From positions 62,001-126,000 of the forward strand of contig NZ_NCXM01000007.1 of assembly GCF_002104765.1 (NCBI RefSeq): DNA of 64,000 nucleotides, written 5' to 3'. Under the pieces are notes generated by a model. That model ran no database searches. It was not told where the DNA came from and was given only the letters and a program-made list of their open reading frames with translations. Source of the stretch: Mycolicibacterium vulneris (GTDB taxonomy: Bacteria; Actinomycetota; Actinomycetes; Mycobacteriales; Mycobacteriaceae). The position numbers were made by a program, and so were the translations under genes. Positions 43,816 to 54,956 of the stretch are shown here, one piece after another. Numbering within the stretch: the stretch's first letter is position 1; the number at the start of each line of letters is the position of its first letter.

Positions 43816-44790
43816 ATGCACGCAATCGAGATCAGCGAGACCGGCGGCCCCGAGGTGCTGCGCTACGTCGATACGCCCACGCCCACGCCCGGGCCGGGCG
43901 AGGTGCTGATCAAGGCCGAGGCCATCGGCGTCAACTACATCGACATCTACTTCCGCTCCGGGCAGTACCCGCGGGAGTTGCCGTTCATCCTCGGCTCGGA
44001 GTTGGCCGGCACCATCGAATCCCTCGGCGACGGCGTCGAGGGGTTCCGCGTCGGCGACCGCGTGGTGAGCGCCGCGGCGTCCGGTGGATATGCCGAATAT
44101 GCCACGGCCCCAGCTCATTTGACTGCCAAGGTGCCCGACGGCGTGACGGCCGAAGTCGCGGCCTCCGCGCTGCTGAAGGGGCTGACGGCCCATTACCTGC
44201 TGAAGTCGGTCTATCCGGTGCAGGCGGGCGACACGGTGCTGGTGCACGCCGGGGCGGGCGGCGTCGGCCTGATCCTGACGCAGTGGGCCCGTCTGCTCGG
44301 TGTGCGGGTGATCACCACGGTTTCCACCCCGGACAAAGAGCGGCTGTCCCGGCAGGCGGGCGCCGACGAGGTGCTCCCCTACCCCGACGACGCGAAAGCG
44401 TTCGGCGAGCGGATTCGCTCGTTGACCGACGGCGCCGGCGTGGCCGCGGTGTACGACGGCGTGGGCGCGACCACCTTCGACGCCAGCCTGGCCAGCCTGG
44501 CCATCCGGGGCACGCTGGCGCTGTTCGGCGCAGCCAGCGGGCCCGTTCCGCCGATCGACCCGCAGCGCCTCAACGCCGCCGGCTCGGTGTTTTTGACCCG
44601 GCCGTCGCTGGCGCACTTCGTGCGCACCGGCCAGGAATTCAGTTGGCGGGCAGAGGAATTGTTCGCCGCGATCGCCGGTGGCGACATCACCGTCGCGGTC
44701 GGCGGGCGCTACCCGCTGGCCGAGGCGGCCCGCGCCCACCAGGATCTGCAGGCTCGCAAGACGGCGGGCTCGATCGTGCTGCTGCCCTGA
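43816..44790 (+). CDS. qor: NADPH:quinone reductase (zeta-crystallin type)
   Basis: 324 residues from the ATG at 43816, near the 328 of Rv1454c. MDR-superfamily: GVNYIDIYFRSGQYP near 40, no zinc-site cysteines, VLVHAGAGGVGLILTQWA near 145 (NADPH site) and GxGATTFD near 218. It reduces quinones by one or two electrons with NADPH. It is divergent from the ATP-grasp-like gene and convergent with ctaB. Confidence 0.93.
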   Translation: MHAIEISETGGPEVLRYVDTPTPTPGPGEVLIKAEAIGVNYIDIYFRSGQYPRELPFILGSELAGTIESLGDGVEGFRVGDRVVSAAASGGYAEYATAPAHLTAKVPDGVTAEVAASALLKGLTAHYLLKSVYPVQAGDTVLVHAGAGGVGLILTQWARLLGVRVITTVSTPDKERLSRQAGADEVLPYPDDAKAFGERIRSLTDGAGVAAVYDGVGATTFDASLASLAIRGTLALFGAASGPVPPIDPQRLNAAGSVFLTRPSLAHFVRTGQEFSWRAEELFAAIAGGDITVAVGGRYPLAEAARAHQDLQARKTAGSIVLLP

Positions 44791-44839
44791 ACCGGCATGG
44801 TCACGCGAGCCCCGTCGGAGGGGCCCGTGTGGCCGAAGA

Positions 44840-45766
44840 TCAGAACAGGTGCGGCAGCCCGATGGCCGAGTCCACGGCCAATGCGCAGAACACCACGGCC
44901 AGATAGTTGTTCGACTGCAGGAACAGCCGCAGCGGCTTGACCGGCTCGCCGGCGCGGACCCCGGCGTAGAGCTGGTGGGCCATCGTCAGGAACCACACCC
45001 CGGCGACCACGGCGACGGCCGCGTACAGCCACCCCGTCGCCAGCGCCAGCGCCAGCGTGGCCAGCACGGTCAGCCAGGTGTAGATCAGGATCTGCTTGGT
45101 CACCTGACGCTCGGTCGCCACGGCCGGCAGCATCGGCACGCCCGCCGCCTTGTAGTCATCCTTGTAGCGCATCGCCAACGCCCAGGTGTGCGGCGGCGTC
45201 CAGAAGAAAATGATGGCGAACATCACGAGCGCGGGCCACTGAATGGTGCCGGTGACTGCCGACCAGCCGATCATCACCGGCATGCAGCCGGCCGCGCCGC
45301 CCCACACCACGTTCTGCGAGGTGCGGCGCTTGAGCAGCAGCGTGTAGACGAACACGTAGAACGCGATCGTCGCCAGGCCCAGCAGCCCGGACAGCAGGTT
45401 CGTCGTCCACCAGAGCCAGACGAACGAAGCCACCGTCAGCACCAGGCCGAGCACCAGGGCGTTGCGCGTGGGCACCGCCGCACGGGCCAGCGGCCGCCGC
45501 GCAGTGCGCTTCATCACCTTGTCGATGTCCGCGTCGGCCACGCAGTTGAGGGTGTTGGCGCCGCCGGCGGCCAGCATCCCGCCGATCAGGGTGTTGAAGA
45601 TCAGCAGCGGGTTCACTGTGCCGCGCTGGGCCAGCAGCATCGCCGGGATGGCGGTGACGAGCAGCAGTTCGATGACCCGCGGCTTGGTCAGCGCCAGATA
45701 CGCCAGCACGGTGGCTTGTATCCGGCTTGGCAATCGGCTCGGCGCGGCGCGCCCGCGAACGCTCAC
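44840..45766 (-). CDS. ctaB: Protohaem IX farnesyltransferase CtaB
   Basis: 308 residues from the GTG at 45766 (AAGGAG 8 nt upstream), exactly the Rv1451 length. UbiA-type prenyltransferase with nine membrane helices and the two aspartate motifs [15 protein letters not shown] (near 90) and [19 protein letters not shown] (near 205). It makes haem O from haem B. A TACTACA-containing element lies upstream as for ctaA. H37Rv has PE_PGRS27 and PE_PGRS28 on either side; they are absent here. Confidence 0.95.
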   Translation of the reverse strand: MSVRGRAAPSRLPSRIQATVLAYLALTKPRVIELLLVTAIPAMLLAQRGTVNPLLIFNTLIGGMLAAGGANTLNCVADADIDKVMKRTARRPLARAAVPTRNALVLGLVLTVASFVWLWWTTNLLSGLLGLATIAFYVFVYTLLLKRRTSQNVVWGGAAGCMPVMIGWSAVTGTIQWPALVMFAIIFFWTPPHTWALAMRYKDDYKAAGVPMLPAVATERQVTKQILIYTWLTVLATLALALATGWLYAAVAVVAGVWFLTMAHQLYAGVRAGEPVKPLRLFLQSNNYLAVVFCALAVDSAIGLPHLF

Positions 45767-45801
45767 GCAATAACTCCTTGGGGTCGCAGCGGCGCGCAGC
45801 A

Positions 45802-45822
45802 TCTACTACACAAGATGGTAGA
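45802..45822 (-). promoter_or_regulatory. Candidate operator upstream of ctaB
   Basis: Contains TACTACA and, 5 bp on, TGGTAGA; TCTAC/GTAGA form an inverted repeat. The TACTACA half is shared with the ctaA element at 42190. It lies about 36-56 bp before the ctaB start. The rest of the 255-bp ctaB/tkt gap holds only the tkt promoter. Confidence 0.45.
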
Positions 45823-45979
45823 CCGCGTTATGGCGATGGCCCGCCCGCGGGTCCAACACGGCCGATTTTTCGCAGACTTCCGAACTGAATGTTAAGCGCT
45901 TTCGACGGGCGCGTAATTTTCACACCTGCCGGCCGTGGGTACCCGAAATCCTGCGCTGCAAGAGCCGGCCCTCCCACAC

Positions 45980-45985
45980 TAGGGT
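45980..45985 (+). promoter_or_regulatory. Predicted -10 element of tkt
   Basis: TAGGGT, placing a transcript start near 45992 and a short leader with AAGGA before the GTG at 46022. Confidence 0.4.
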
Positions 45986-46021
45986 GGGATTGATCAGCTC
46001 GATGACCCAAGGACTGAGTCT

Positions 46022-48121
46022 GTGACGACACTCGAAGAGATCTCTACGCTGACCCAACCGCACCTTCCCGACGACTGGACCGAACTCGACTCGGCTGCCG
46101 TCGACACCATTCGGGTGCTCGCCGCCGACGCGGTGCAAAAGGTCGGCAACGGCCATCCCGGGACGGCGATGAGCCTGGCGCCGCTGGCCTACACCCTGTT
46201 TCAGCGGGCAATGCGCCACGACCCCAGCGACACCCACTGGCTAGGCCGCGACCGCTTCGTGCTGTCGGCCGGGCACAGCAGTTTGACGCTGTACATCCAG
46301 CTGTACCTGGGTGGTTTCGGGTTAGAGCTCTCCGACATCGAATCGCTGCGCACCTGGGGATCCAAGACACCCGGGCACCCGGAGTTCCGGCACACCGAGG
46401 GCGTTGAGATCACCACCGGCCCGCTCGGACAGGGCCTGGCGTCTGCGGTGGGCATGGCAATGGCCGCGCGCTACGAGCGCGGCCTGTTCGATCCCGACGC
46501 CGCCCCGGGCACCAGTCCGTTCGACCACTTCATCTACGTGATCGCCTCCGACGGCGACATCGAAGAGGGCGTCACCTCCGAGGCGTCGTCACTGGCGGGC
46601 GTGCAGCAACTGGGCAATCTCATCGTCTTCTACGACCACAACCAGATCTCGATCGAGGACGACACCAACATCGCGCTCTGCGAAGACACCGCCGCCCGCT
46701 ACCGCGCCTACGGCTGGCACGTACAGGAGGTGGAGGGCGGCGAGAACGTCGTCGCGATCGAGGAGGCCATCGCCAACGCCAAGGCGGCCACCGACCGGCC
46801 GTCGTTCATCTCGCTGCGCACCATCATCGGCTACCCCGCGCCCAAGCTGATGAACACCGGCAAGGCGCACGGCGCGGCGCTGGGCGACGAGGAAGTCGCG
46901 GCCGTCAAGGAGATCCTGGGCTTCGATCCCAACAAGACGTTCGAGGTGCGCGACGAGGTGCTCGCCCACACCCGCAAGCTGGTGGACCGCGGCAAGGAAG
47001 CGCACGAGAAATGGCAGGCGGATTTCGACGCCTGGGCGCAGGGGCAACCCGAACGCAAGGCGCTGCTGGACCGGTTGACGGCCGAGGAGCTGCCCGACGG
47101 CTGGGACGCCGACCTGCCGCACTGGGAACCAGGCTCCGACCCGATCGCCACCCGCAAGGCCTCCAATGAAGTGCTCAACGCGGTCGGACCGAAACTGCCG
47201 GAGCTGTGGGGCGGTTCGGCCGACCTGGCGGGCAGCAACAACACCACCATCAAGGGCGCCGATTCCTTTGGGCCGCCGTCCATTTCAACCAAGGAATACA
47301 CCGCGCACTGGTACGGCCGTACGTTGCATTTCGGTGTTCGCGAACACGCGATGGGCGCCATCCTGTCCGGCATCGTGCTGCACGGCCCAACCCGCGCCTA
47401 CGGTGGCACGTTCCTGCAGTTCTCCGATTACATGAGGCCCGCGGTGCGCCTGGCGTCGTTGATGGACATCGACACGATCTACGTGTGGACCCACGACTCC
47501 ATCGGTCTCGGCGAGGACGGCCCGACCCATCAGCCGATCGAGCACCTGGCGGCGCTGCGGGCAATCCCAAACCTGTCGGTGGTGCGCCCGGCCGATGCGA
47601 ACGAGACCGCCTACGCCTGGCACACGGTCCTGGCTCGTGGCAACGGCAGCGGCCCGGTCGGCCTGATCCTGACTCGCCAGAATGTGCCGACCCTCGAGGG
47701 CACCAGCGCCGAGGGCGTCGCCCGGGGCGGCTACATCCTGGGCTCGGACGGCGAGGAGTCCGGCCAAGACCCCGACGTGGTACTGATCGCCACCGGCTCG
47801 GAGGTCCAGCTCGCGGTTGATGCGCAGAAGTTGTTGGCGGGCAAGGATATTGTCGCGCGGGTGGTTTCCATGCCGTGCGTCGAATGGTTCGAGTCGCAGC
47901 CCGAGGACTACCGCGACAGTGTGCTGCCGCCGACCGTGTCGGCCCGGGTGGCCGTAGAGGCGGGCATCGCGCAATCCTGGCACAAACTCGTGGGCGACAC
48001 CGGCAGGATCGTCTCGATCGAGCATTACGGCGAATCCGCCGACTACAAAACGTTGTTCCGTGAATTCGGTTTCACCGCAGAAGCCGTCGCGGCCGCCGCG
48101 GAACAGGTAGTCGATAACTGA
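46022..48121 (+). CDS. tkt: Transketolase
   Basis: 699 residues with GTG start (M. tuberculosis 700). Thiamine diphosphate motif [19 protein letters not shown] near 180-200, pyrimidine domain [19 protein letters not shown] near 490, and the transketolase signature near the N-terminus ([13 protein letters not shown]). It exchanges two-carbon units in the non-oxidative pentose phosphate pathway. It is first gene of the tkt-tal-zwf2-opcA-pgl operon. Confidence 0.97.
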   Translation: MTTLEEISTLTQPHLPDDWTELDSAAVDTIRVLAADAVQKVGNGHPGTAMSLAPLAYTLFQRAMRHDPSDTHWLGRDRFVLSAGHSSLTLYIQLYLGGFGLELSDIESLRTWGSKTPGHPEFRHTEGVEITTGPLGQGLASAVGMAMAARYERGLFDPDAAPGTSPFDHFIYVIASDGDIEEGVTSEASSLAGVQQLGNLIVFYDHNQISIEDDTNIALCEDTAARYRAYGWHVQEVEGGENVVAIEEAIANAKAATDRPSFISLRTIIGYPAPKLMNTGKAHGAALGDEEVAAVKEILGFDPNKTFEVRDEVLAHTRKLVDRGKEAHEKWQADFDAWAQGQPERKALLDRLTAEELPDGWDADLPHWEPGSDPIATRKASNEVLNAVGPKLPELWGGSADLAGSNNTTIKGADSFGPPSISTKEYTAHWYGRTLHFGVREHAMGAILSGIVLHGPTRAYGGTFLQFSDYMRPAVRLASLMDIDTIYVWTHDSIGLGEDGPTHQPIEHLAALRAIPNLSVVRPADANETAYAWHTVLARGNGSGPVGLILTRQNVPTLEGTSAEGVARGGYILGSDGEESGQDPDVVLIATGSEVQLAVDAQKLLAGKDIVARVVSMPCVEWFESQPEDYRDSVLPPTVSARVAVEAGIAQSWHKLVGDTGRIVSIEHYGESADYKTLFREFGFTAEAVAAAAEQVVDN

Positions 48122-48136
48122 GAGAGGGCGATTCAC

Positions 48137-49255
48137 ATGACTCAGAACCCTAACCTCGCGGCGCTGTCCGCCGCGGGAGTGTCCGTTTGGCTGGATGACC
48201 TGTCGCGCCAGCGGCTGCAGTCCGGGAACCTACAGGAGCTGATCGACACTAAATGCGTTGTCGGCGTGACCACCAACCCGTCGATCTTCCAGAAGGCGCT
48301 CGCCGAGGGCGACGCCTACGAGGACCAGATCGCGGAGCTGGCCGAGCGGGGCGCTGATGTGGACGCCACCATCCGCACCGTCACCACCGACGACGTGCGC
48401 AACGCGTGCGACGTGCTCAAACGGGAGTGGGAGGCCTCCGACGGCGTCGACGGACGGGTCTCCATCGAGGTCGATCCGCGGCTGGCCGCCGAGACCGACA
48501 AGACCATCGCCCAGGCCGTCGAGCTGTGGAAGATCGTCGACCGGCCGAACCTGTTCATCAAGATTCCAGCGACCAAGGCCGGCATCCCCGCGATCACCGC
48601 CGTTCTCGCGGAAGGCATTTCGGTCAACGTCACGTTGATCTTCTCCGTCGAGCGGCACCGCCAGGTGATGGACGCCTACCTGGCCGGCCTGGAGAAGGCA
48701 CGCGAGGCAGGGCATGACATTTCGAAAATCCATTCCGTCGCATCGTTTTTCGTGTCTCGGGTGGACACCGAGGTGGATAAGCGGCTGGAGAAGATCGGCT
48801 CGGAGGACGCCAAGTCGCTGCTGGGGCAGGCCGGAGTGGCCAACGCACGCCTAGCCTACGCGGCCTACCAGGAGGTCTTCGAGGGCGGCGATCGCTACGA
48901 GTCGCTCAAGGCCGACGGCGCCCGGGTGCAGCGACCACTGTGGGCGTCCACCGGCGTCAAGAACCCCAATTACTCCGACACCCTCTACGTCACCGAGCTG
49001 GTGGCGCCCAACACGGTGAACACCATGCCGGAGAAGACACTTGACGCCGTCGCCGACCACGGTGAGATCAGGGGTGACACGGTCACCGGCACCGCCGGGG
49101 AGGCGCAGGCGGTGTTCGACAAACTGGAGCAGATCGGTATTGACCTGACCGACGTCTTCAAGGTGCTGGAGAAGGAGGGCGTGGAGAAGTTCGTGGATTC
49201 CTGGAACGAGCTGCTTGAGGAAACACAGAAGCAGCTGGGTTCCGCCTCCAAATGA
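48137..49255 (+). CDS. tal: Transaldolase
   Basis: 372 residues, the actinobacterial transaldolase type (M. tuberculosis 373). Catalytic Schiff-base Lys in [11 protein letters not shown] near 145; [11 protein letters not shown] near 50. It transfers three-carbon units between sedoheptulose 7-phosphate and glyceraldehyde 3-phosphate. Starts 15 nt after tkt; stop overlaps zwf2 by 4 nt. Confidence 0.97.
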   Translation: MTQNPNLAALSAAGVSVWLDDLSRQRLQSGNLQELIDTKCVVGVTTNPSIFQKALAEGDAYEDQIAELAERGADVDATIRTVTTDDVRNACDVLKREWEASDGVDGRVSIEVDPRLAAETDKTIAQAVELWKIVDRPNLFIKIPATKAGIPAITAVLAEGISVNVTLIFSVERHRQVMDAYLAGLEKAREAGHDISKIHSVASFFVSRVDTEVDKRLEKIGSEDAKSLLGQAGVANARLAYAAYQEVFEGGDRYESLKADGARVQRPLWASTGVKNPNYSDTLYVTELVAPNTVNTMPEKTLDAVADHGEIRGDTVTGTAGEAQAVFDKLEQIGIDLTDVFKVLEKEGVEKFVDSWNELLEETQKQLGSASK

Positions 49256-50796
49256 GTCCAGCCCGCACCACGCAACAATGGCATAACCCATTGCGGGACA
49301 AGCGCGACAAGCGGCTCCCGCGGATCGCGGGGCCGTGCGGGATGGTGATCTTCGGCGTCACCGGCGACCTGGCCCGCAAGAAGGTCATGCCGGCCATTTA
49401 CGATCTGGCCAATCGCGGGCTGCTGCCGCCCAGCTTCTCCCTGGTGGGCTTCGCCCGCCGGGATTGGAGCACGCAGGATTTCGGCGACGTGGTGTACGAG
49501 GCGGTCAAGGAACACTGCCGCACCCCCTTCCGGCAGGAGAACTGGGATCGGCTGGCCGAGGGATTCCGTTTCGTGCCAGGCGCTTTCGACGACGACGAGG
49601 CGTTCGGCCGGCTGGCCGAGACGCTGGACAAGCTGGACGCCGAGCGCGGCACCGGCGGCAACCACGCCTTCTATTTGGCCATTCCGCCCAAGTCCTTCCC
49701 GGTGGTGTGCGAGCAGTTGCACAAGTCGGGTTTAGCGCGCCCGCAGGGCGAGCGGTGGAGCCGGGTGGTCATCGAGAAGCCGTTCGGTCACGACCTGGAA
49801 AGCGCGCAGGCCCTGAACAAGGCGGTCAACGCGGTCTTTCCCGAGGAGGCGGTGTTCCGGATCGACCACTACCTGGGCAAGGAGACGGTCCGCAACATCC
49901 TGGCGCTGCGGTTCGCCAACCAGTTGTTCGACCCGATCTGGAACGCGCACTACGTCGATCACGTGCAGATCACCATGGCCGAGGACATCGGTCTGGGTGG
50001 CCGGGCCGGCTACTACGACGGCATCGGCGCCGCGCGCGACGTCATCCAGAACCATCTGATGCAGCTGCTGGCGCTCACCGCGATGGAAGAGCCGGTCAGC
50101 TTCAGCCCGTCGGCGCTGCAAGCCGAGAAGATCAAGGTGCTTTCGGCCACCCACCTCGCCGAACCCCTCGACGAGACCACCAGCCGCGGCCAGTACACCG
50201 CGGGCTGGCAGGGCAGCGAGAAGGTGGTCGGGCTGCTGGACGAAGAAGGGTTCGCCAAGGACTCGACCACCGAGACGTTCGCCGCCATCACGCTCGAGGT
50301 GGACACCCGCCGCTGGGCGGGGGTGCCCTTCTACCTGCGCACCGGAAAACGGCTGGGCCGCAGGGTGACCGAGATCGCCCTGGTGTTCAAGCGGGCGCCG
50401 CACCTGCCGTTCGATGCGACCATGACCGACGAGCTGGGGGCCAACGCCATGGTGATCCGGGTGCAGCCCGACGAGGGCGTCACGCTGCGGTTCGGCTCCA
50501 AGGTGCCGGGCACCGCGATGGAGGTCCGGGACGTCAACATGGACTTCTCCTACGGCTCGGCGTTCGCCGAGGAATCGCCGGAGGCCTACGAGCAGTTGAT
50601 CCTTGATGTGCTGCTGGGCGAGCCGTCGTTGTTCCCGGTCAACGAAGAGGTCGAATTGGCTTGGGAAATACTCGATCCCGTGCTCAAAAATTGGGCGGCC
50701 GGCGGTAAGCCCGAACCCTATGAGGCGGGCAGCTGGGGCCCGGAATCGGCCTTCGAGATGCTGCGCCGCACCGGCCGGGAATGGCGGCGGCCCTGA
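49252..50796 (+). CDS. zwf2: Glucose-6-phosphate 1-dehydrogenase
   Basis: 514 residues, as in Rv1447c. NADP site [13 protein letters not shown] near 28, active site [13 protein letters not shown] near 205 with catalytic His. It makes 6-phosphogluconolactone and NADPH. It overlaps tal by 4 nt and opcA by 1 nt. OpcA, encoded next, is needed for assembly of the actinobacterial enzyme. Confidence 0.97.
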   Translation: MSPARTTQQWHNPLRDKRDKRLPRIAGPCGMVIFGVTGDLARKKVMPAIYDLANRGLLPPSFSLVGFARRDWSTQDFGDVVYEAVKEHCRTPFRQENWDRLAEGFRFVPGAFDDDEAFGRLAETLDKLDAERGTGGNHAFYLAIPPKSFPVVCEQLHKSGLARPQGERWSRVVIEKPFGHDLESAQALNKAVNAVFPEEAVFRIDHYLGKETVRNILALRFANQLFDPIWNAHYVDHVQITMAEDIGLGGRAGYYDGIGAARDVIQNHLMQLLALTAMEEPVSFSPSALQAEKIKVLSATHLAEPLDETTSRGQYTAGWQGSEKVVGLLDEEGFAKDSTTETFAAITLEVDTRRWAGVPFYLRTGKRLGRRVTEIALVFKRAPHLPFDATMTDELGANAMVIRVQPDEGVTLRFGSKVPGTAMEVRDVNMDFSYGSAFAEESPEAYEQLILDVLLGEPSLFPVNEEVELAWEILDPVLKNWAAGGKPEPYEAGSWGPESAFEMLRRTGREWRRP

Positions 50797-51707
50797 TGAT
50801 CATCGACATGCCGGACACCGCCACAACGGCGGTCAACAAGAAGCTCGACGAATTGCGGGAAAAGGTCGGCGCCGTCGCGATGGGCCGGGTGCTGACCCTG
50901 ATCATCGCGCCGGACAGCGAGGCAATCTTCGAAGAGTCGCTGAAGGCGGCCAACGACGCCAGCCATGAGCACCCCAGCCGGATCATCGTGACGATGCGGG
51001 GCAATCCGTACGCGGACAAACCGCGGCTGGATGCGCAGCTGCGCGCGGGCGGAGACACCGGAGCCGGCGAAGTCGTGGTGCTGCGGCTGTCCGGGGCGCT
51101 GGCCGGTCACGCCGCCAGCGTGGTCACCCCCTTCCTGCTGCCCGACATCCCGGTGGTGGTCTGGTGGCCCGATGTTGCGCCCGCGGTGCCCGCACAAGAC
51201 CCGTTGGGACGGTTGGCCATTCGTCGCATCACCGACGCCACCAACGGCGTCGACCCGTTGTCGGCGATCAAGAGCAGGCTGCCCGGATACACCGCGGGTG
51301 ACACCGACCTCGCCTGGGCGCGCATCACCTACTGGCGTGCGCTGCTCACCTCCGCCGTCGACCTGACGCCGCACGAACCGATCGAGTCGGCGTTGGTGTC
51401 CGGTCTGGCAACCGAGCCTGCCCTGGACGTCCTGGCGGGATGGCTGGCGAGCCGGATCGACGGCCCGGTGCGCCGGGCGGTCGGCGAGCTCAAGGTCGAA
51501 CTGCAACGCAGGAGCGAGACCATCGTCTTGAGCCGGCCGCAGGAGGGAAGGACGGCCACGTTGAGCCGGACCTCCCGGCCGGACGCCCTACTCCCCTTGG
51601 CGCGCAGGGAAACCGGTGAGTGCCTGGCCGAAGACCTGCGTCGACTGGATCCCGACGAAATTTACCAATCAGCGCTCGAAGGCATTGAGAAAGTGCAATA
51701 CGTGTGA
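50796..51707 (+). CDS. opcA: Glucose-6-phosphate dehydrogenase assembly protein OpcA
   Basis: 303 residues from the ATG at 50796, exactly the Rv1446c length; this start shares one base with the zwf2 stop (TGATG) and a longer frame start at 50781 lies inside zwf2. Conserved [14 protein letters not shown] near the start, [11 protein letters not shown] near 120. It supports activity of Zwf in Cyanobacteria and Actinobacteria. Overlaps pgl by 4 nt. Confidence 0.95.
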   Translation: MIIDMPDTATTAVNKKLDELREKVGAVAMGRVLTLIIAPDSEAIFEESLKAANDASHEHPSRIIVTMRGNPYADKPRLDAQLRAGGDTGAGEVVVLRLSGALAGHAASVVTPFLLPDIPVVVWWPDVAPAVPAQDPLGRLAIRRITDATNGVDPLSAIKSRLPGYTAGDTDLAWARITYWRALLTSAVDLTPHEPIESALVSGLATEPALDVLAGWLASRIDGPVRRAVGELKVELQRRSETIVLSRPQEGRTATLSRTSRPDALLPLARRETGECLAEDLRRLDPDEIYQSALEGIEKVQYV

Positions 51708-52459
51708 GCACCAGCATCGAAATTTTCCCGGACAGCCAGACCATGGTGGAAGCCGCCGCCGCGCGGCTGACCGACACCATCGCGAACGCCGTGGCGGAGC
51801 GGGGTCGAGCGCTCGTCGTGCTGACCGGCGGCGGCAACGGCATCGGCCTGTTGCGGTCGTTGGTGGGACGAGACATCGACTGGTCGAAGGTGCATCTGTT
51901 CTGGGGCGACGAACGCTACGTCCCCGAGGACGACGACGAGCGCAACGACAAGCAGGCACGCGCCGCGTTGCTCTCCCAGGTCGACATACCGTCCAGCCAG
52001 GTGCACCCGATGCCGGCCAGTGACGGGGAATTCGGCAACGACCTGGCCGCCGCGGCGCTGGCCTACGAGCAGCTGCTGGCCGCCAATGCCGCGCCCGGCG
52101 AGCCGGCTCCGAACTTCGATGTGCACCTGCTGGGCATGGGACCCGAGGGTCACATCAATTCGCTGTTCCCCGATACCCCGGCCGTACTCGAGAACACCCG
52201 CATGGTGGTGCCGGTCGACGACTCCCCCAAGCCGCCGCCGCAACGAATCACCTTGACGCTGCCCGCCATTGCACGTTCGCGCGAAGTCTGGCTGATGGTC
52301 TCCGGCGGTGGCAAGGCCGACGCGGTGGCCGCCGCCATCGGTGGCGCCGCACCGGTCAACGTGCCGGCCGCCGGGGCTGTCGGGCAGGAAACCACGCGAT
52401 GGCTGCTCGACGAGGACGCCGCGGCCAAGCTGCCGTCGCGGTCTTCGAGCCAAAGCTAG
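51704..52459 (+). CDS. pgl: 6-phosphogluconolactonase
   Basis: 251 residues with GTG start (Rv1445c 247). GalNAc-6-P isomerase/Pgl fold: [16 protein letters not shown] near 35, [16 protein letters not shown] near 67-82, and [15 protein letters not shown] near 145 with the catalytic His. It hydrolyses the lactone made by Zwf2. Start overlaps the opcA stop (GTGA). Confidence 0.95.
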   Translation: MSTSIEIFPDSQTMVEAAAARLTDTIANAVAERGRALVVLTGGGNGIGLLRSLVGRDIDWSKVHLFWGDERYVPEDDDERNDKQARAALLSQVDIPSSQVHPMPASDGEFGNDLAAAALAYEQLLAANAAPGEPAPNFDVHLLGMGPEGHINSLFPDTPAVLENTRMVVPVDDSPKPPPQRITLTLPAIARSREVWLMVSGGGKADAVAAAIGGAAPVNVPAAGAVGQETTRWLLDEDAAAKLPSRSSSQS

Positions 52460-52508
52460 CGTTCGACGCGGTAGCTGCCTTCGGGCTCCCGCCCGACCCG
52501 GGCCGGGT

Positions 52509-52514
52509 CATAAT
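52509..52514 (+). promoter_or_regulatory. Predicted -10 element of the Rv1444c orthologue
   Basis: CATAAT covers an in-frame ATG at 52513 and ends 7 nt before the ATG at 52522. It therefore favours the second ATG as a leaderless start. Confidence 0.45.
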
Positions 52515-52521
52515 GACGGAC

Positions 52522-52911
52522 ATGGCAGACAGAACCGTGCGCGGGGGGCAAGAGCGAAGCCGGATCAAGACGCTCACCCAGGCCGCGTTGAACGCCGACA
52601 AGACGGTGGAGCAGGTCGAAGACGTCCTCGACGGTTTGAGCACCACCATGAAGGAGCTCAGCAGTTCCCTTTCCGCCCTGAACGCCACGGTCGAGCGCCT
52701 GGAGGCGGGCCTGGATCACCTGGACGGCACCATGACCAGCCTGGACGACCTGGCCAAGCGGCTGATCGTGCTGGTCGAGCCGGTGGAAGCCATCGTCGCG
52801 CGGGTCGACGACATGGTGCGGGTGGGCGAGACCATGATCTCCCCGCTGGCGATCACCGAGCATGCGGTGCGCGGCTTCGTGGACAGGCTGCGCAACCGGA
52901 CCATCCAGTAG
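52522..52911 (+). CDS. Small coiled-coil protein, Rv1444c orthologue
   Basis: 129 residues from the ATG at 52522 (132 from 52513). Nearly the whole chain from residue 20 to 105 is amphipathic helix with heptad leucines (VEDVLDGLSTTMKELSSSL, LSALNATVERLEAGLDHLD), predicted to form a coiled coil. No enzyme motif, no signal peptide. It follows pgl after 62 nt but seems to have its own promoter. It is conserved next to the pentose phosphate operon. Function unknown. Confidence 0.82.
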   Translation: MADRTVRGGQERSRIKTLTQAALNADKTVEQVEDVLDGLSTTMKELSSSLSALNATVERLEAGLDHLDGTMTSLDDLAKRLIVLVEPVEAIVARVDDMVRVGETMISPLAITEHAVRGFVDRLRNRTIQ

Positions 52912-52931
52912 CCGCCTCGGCAGGACCCTCG

Positions 52932-53861
52932 ATGGCCACCTTGCTGCTGCATCACTCCGCCTTCGCCGACCATCGGACGGCTCCCGGCCATCCGGAGCGG
53001 CCCGACCGGTACCGCGCGGTGGAGGCGGCGCTGAGCCGGCCGCAGTTCGACGCCCTGGTGCGCGAGCAGGCCGAGCCGGCCGACCTGGCGACGACCCGCT
53101 ACGTGCACTCCAATCGCTACGTGGACGCGCTGGAAGCCGCGCGACCCGACGAGGGTTACGTCTACCTCGACGGCGGCGACACCATGATGGAGCCCTCGAC
53201 CTGGGACACGGCGTTGCGTGGGGTGGGCGCCACGCTGCAGGCTGTGGACCGGGTGCTGGCCGGGGACGCCCAGAATGCCTTCGTCGCGTGCCGCCCGCCG
53301 GGTCATCACGCCGAGACCGAGCGGGCCATGGGCTTCTGCCTGTTCAACAACGTCAGCATCGGGGCGCGTCATGCACAGCGCAAGCACGGGCTGATGCGGG
53401 TAGCCATCGTCGATTTCGACGTCCATCACGGCAACGGCACCCAGCAGATCTTCTACTCCGACCCGAGTGTGCTTTATGCGTCCACGCATCAGATGCCGCT
53501 GTTTCCCGGGACCGGCGCGGCTCGAGAAACCGGCGTGGGCAACATCTTCAATTCGCCGCTGACGCCCGGTGACGGAGGCGCCGAATTGCGCACGGCGTTC
53601 CAGGACCGGATAGTGCCTGCGTTGCAAGCGTTTTCGCCCGAGCTGATCATCGTCTCGGCAGGTTTCGACGCCCACGAACGCGATCCACTCGGCTCGCTGA
53701 CCATGACGGCCGCCGACTTCGCCTGGGTCACCAGGGAATTGATGACGTCAGCCGAAAAGCTGTGCGACGGCCGGTTGGTGGCGGTGCTCGAGGGCGGCTA
53801 CGACCTGCAGGGCCTGACCGATTCGGTCACCGAGCACGTCGGCGAACTGCTGAAGGGCTGA
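52932..53861 (+). CDS. Histone deacetylase-fold amidohydrolase (class II HDAC / acetylpolyamine type)
   Basis: 309 residues from the ATG at 52932; longer open frame is a shadow of pgl. All zinc-site and catalytic motifs are present: HPERPDRYRAVE (near 20), RPPGHHAETERAMGFCLFNN (near 120-140, the His pair), VDFDVHHGNGTQQIFY (near 160, Asp and His ligands), SAGFDAHERDPL (near 245, Asp ligand) and EGGYDLQGL (near 290, catalytic Tyr). The enzymes remove acyl groups from acyl-lysine or acetylpolyamines. Substrate not determined by sequence. It lies where H37Rv has other genes and ends 1 nt from the convergent gene. Confidence 0.92.
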   Translation: MATLLLHHSAFADHRTAPGHPERPDRYRAVEAALSRPQFDALVREQAEPADLATTRYVHSNRYVDALEAARPDEGYVYLDGGDTMMEPSTWDTALRGVGATLQAVDRVLAGDAQNAFVACRPPGHHAETERAMGFCLFNNVSIGARHAQRKHGLMRVAIVDFDVHHGNGTQQIFYSDPSVLYASTHQMPLFPGTGAARETGVGNIFNSPLTPGDGGAELRTAFQDRIVPALQAFSPELIIVSAGFDAHERDPLGSLTMTAADFAWVTRELMTSAEKLCDGRLVAVLEGGYDLQGLTDSVTEHVGELLKG

Positions 53862-53862
53862 G

Positions 53863-54849
53863 CTAACTTGCCTTCTGGTGCATCTCGGGGTACGGGCCGC
53901 CGACCGGCGTCGCCGCCCCCAGGATCTCGTCGATGGCGACGAGATCGCCTTCGGACAGCGTGACGTCGGCCGCGCGGGCGCTTTCCTGCAGGTATTGCAG
54001 GTGCTGGGCACCGACGATGGCCACGTGGACACCCGGCTGCGCGATGGCCCGCGCGATCGCCAGCTGGCTGATCGTCACGCCCAGGCCGGCGGCCAGAGCC
54101 TCAAGGCGCGCAACGACTTCCAGGTTGCGCAGGTAGCCGTCGCCGCTGAAGATGTCGCTCTTGCCGCGCCAGTCCTGGGCGGCGAAACTGGTGTCGGCCT
54201 TCATCGTGCCGGTCAGCAGACCGTGCGCCAGCGGCCCGTACACCATCACCCCGATGTCGTGCTCGCGCGCATACGGCAGCAGCTCGTCCTCGATATCGCG
54301 GCGGAACAGGTGGTAGGGCGGCTGCACCACTTCCACCGGCAGCGTCTCGGAAAACTCGCGCACCTGCGCGGTGTCGTAGTTCGACACACCCACATGGCGA
54401 ATCTTGCCTTCCGACACCAGTTCTGCGAGTGCCCCGGCGGTGTCGGCGGCCGGGGTGTTGGGATCGGGCCAGTGCACCAGGTAGACGTCGATGTGGTCGA
54501 TGCCCAGTGCGTTCAGGCTGGACTCCACGCCTTCGCGCAGCCATTTCCGGCTGCCGTCGCGAACCAGGCCGTTGCCGGTGGCCCGCAGGCCGCCCTTGGT
54601 GGCGATCACCACCTCGTCCCGAGACTTCTTCAGGTCGTCGCGAAGGGCCTTGCCCAGCAGGCGTTCGGACGCGCCGAACCCGTATTGCTGCGCGGTGTCG
54701 AAGAAGTTGATGCCGAGCTCGCGGGCGCTGCGGATCATGGTGATCGCGGCCTCCTCGTCGGCATGGCCCCAGTCACTACAAAACTCCCAGGTACCGAACG
54801 CCAACCGGGAAACCTCGAGCCCCGTCTTGCCGAATGTGATGGTCTTCAA
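53863..54849 (-). CDS. Aldo/keto reductase
   Basis: 328 residues from the TTG at 54849, which has GGGAGG at good spacing; the long upstream frame is not coding. TIM-barrel AKR with the catalytic tetrad Asp (FFDTAQQYG), Tyr (QQYGFG), Lys (VIATKGG) and His (VYLVHWPDP). Closest to the AKR11/YhdN-like group by overall layout. It reduces aldehydes or ketones with NADPH. Convergent with the HDAC-fold gene. Confidence 0.9.
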   Translation of the reverse strand: MKTITFGKTGLEVSRLAFGTWEFCSDWGHADEEAAITMIRSARELGINFFDTAQQYGFGASERLLGKALRDDLKKSRDEVVIATKGGLRATGNGLVRDGSRKWLREGVESSLNALGIDHIDVYLVHWPDPNTPAADTAGALAELVSEGKIRHVGVSNYDTAQVREFSETLPVEVVQPPYHLFRRDIEDELLPYAREHDIGVMVYGPLAHGLLTGTMKADTSFAAQDWRGKSDIFSGDGYLRNLEVVARLEALAAGLGVTISQLAIARAIAQPGVHVAIVGAQHLQYLQESARAADVTLSEGDLVAIDEILGAATPVGGPYPEMHQKAS

Positions 54850-54956
54850 TGGCAACCTCCCCGTTGCATAGACGTCCACTGCGTATGCGGCCGGTGCGGC
54901 CGAGCCCCCGAACTCAACCATAACCAGGCCGATGCCGCGGCCCGCAACGTCAATGC

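Noticed and set aside
45970..45990. CCCAC/GTGGG inverted repeat before tkt
   Set aside because: The 5-bp arms around the -10 element are short for GC-rich DNA and are not matched at related promoters in the window.
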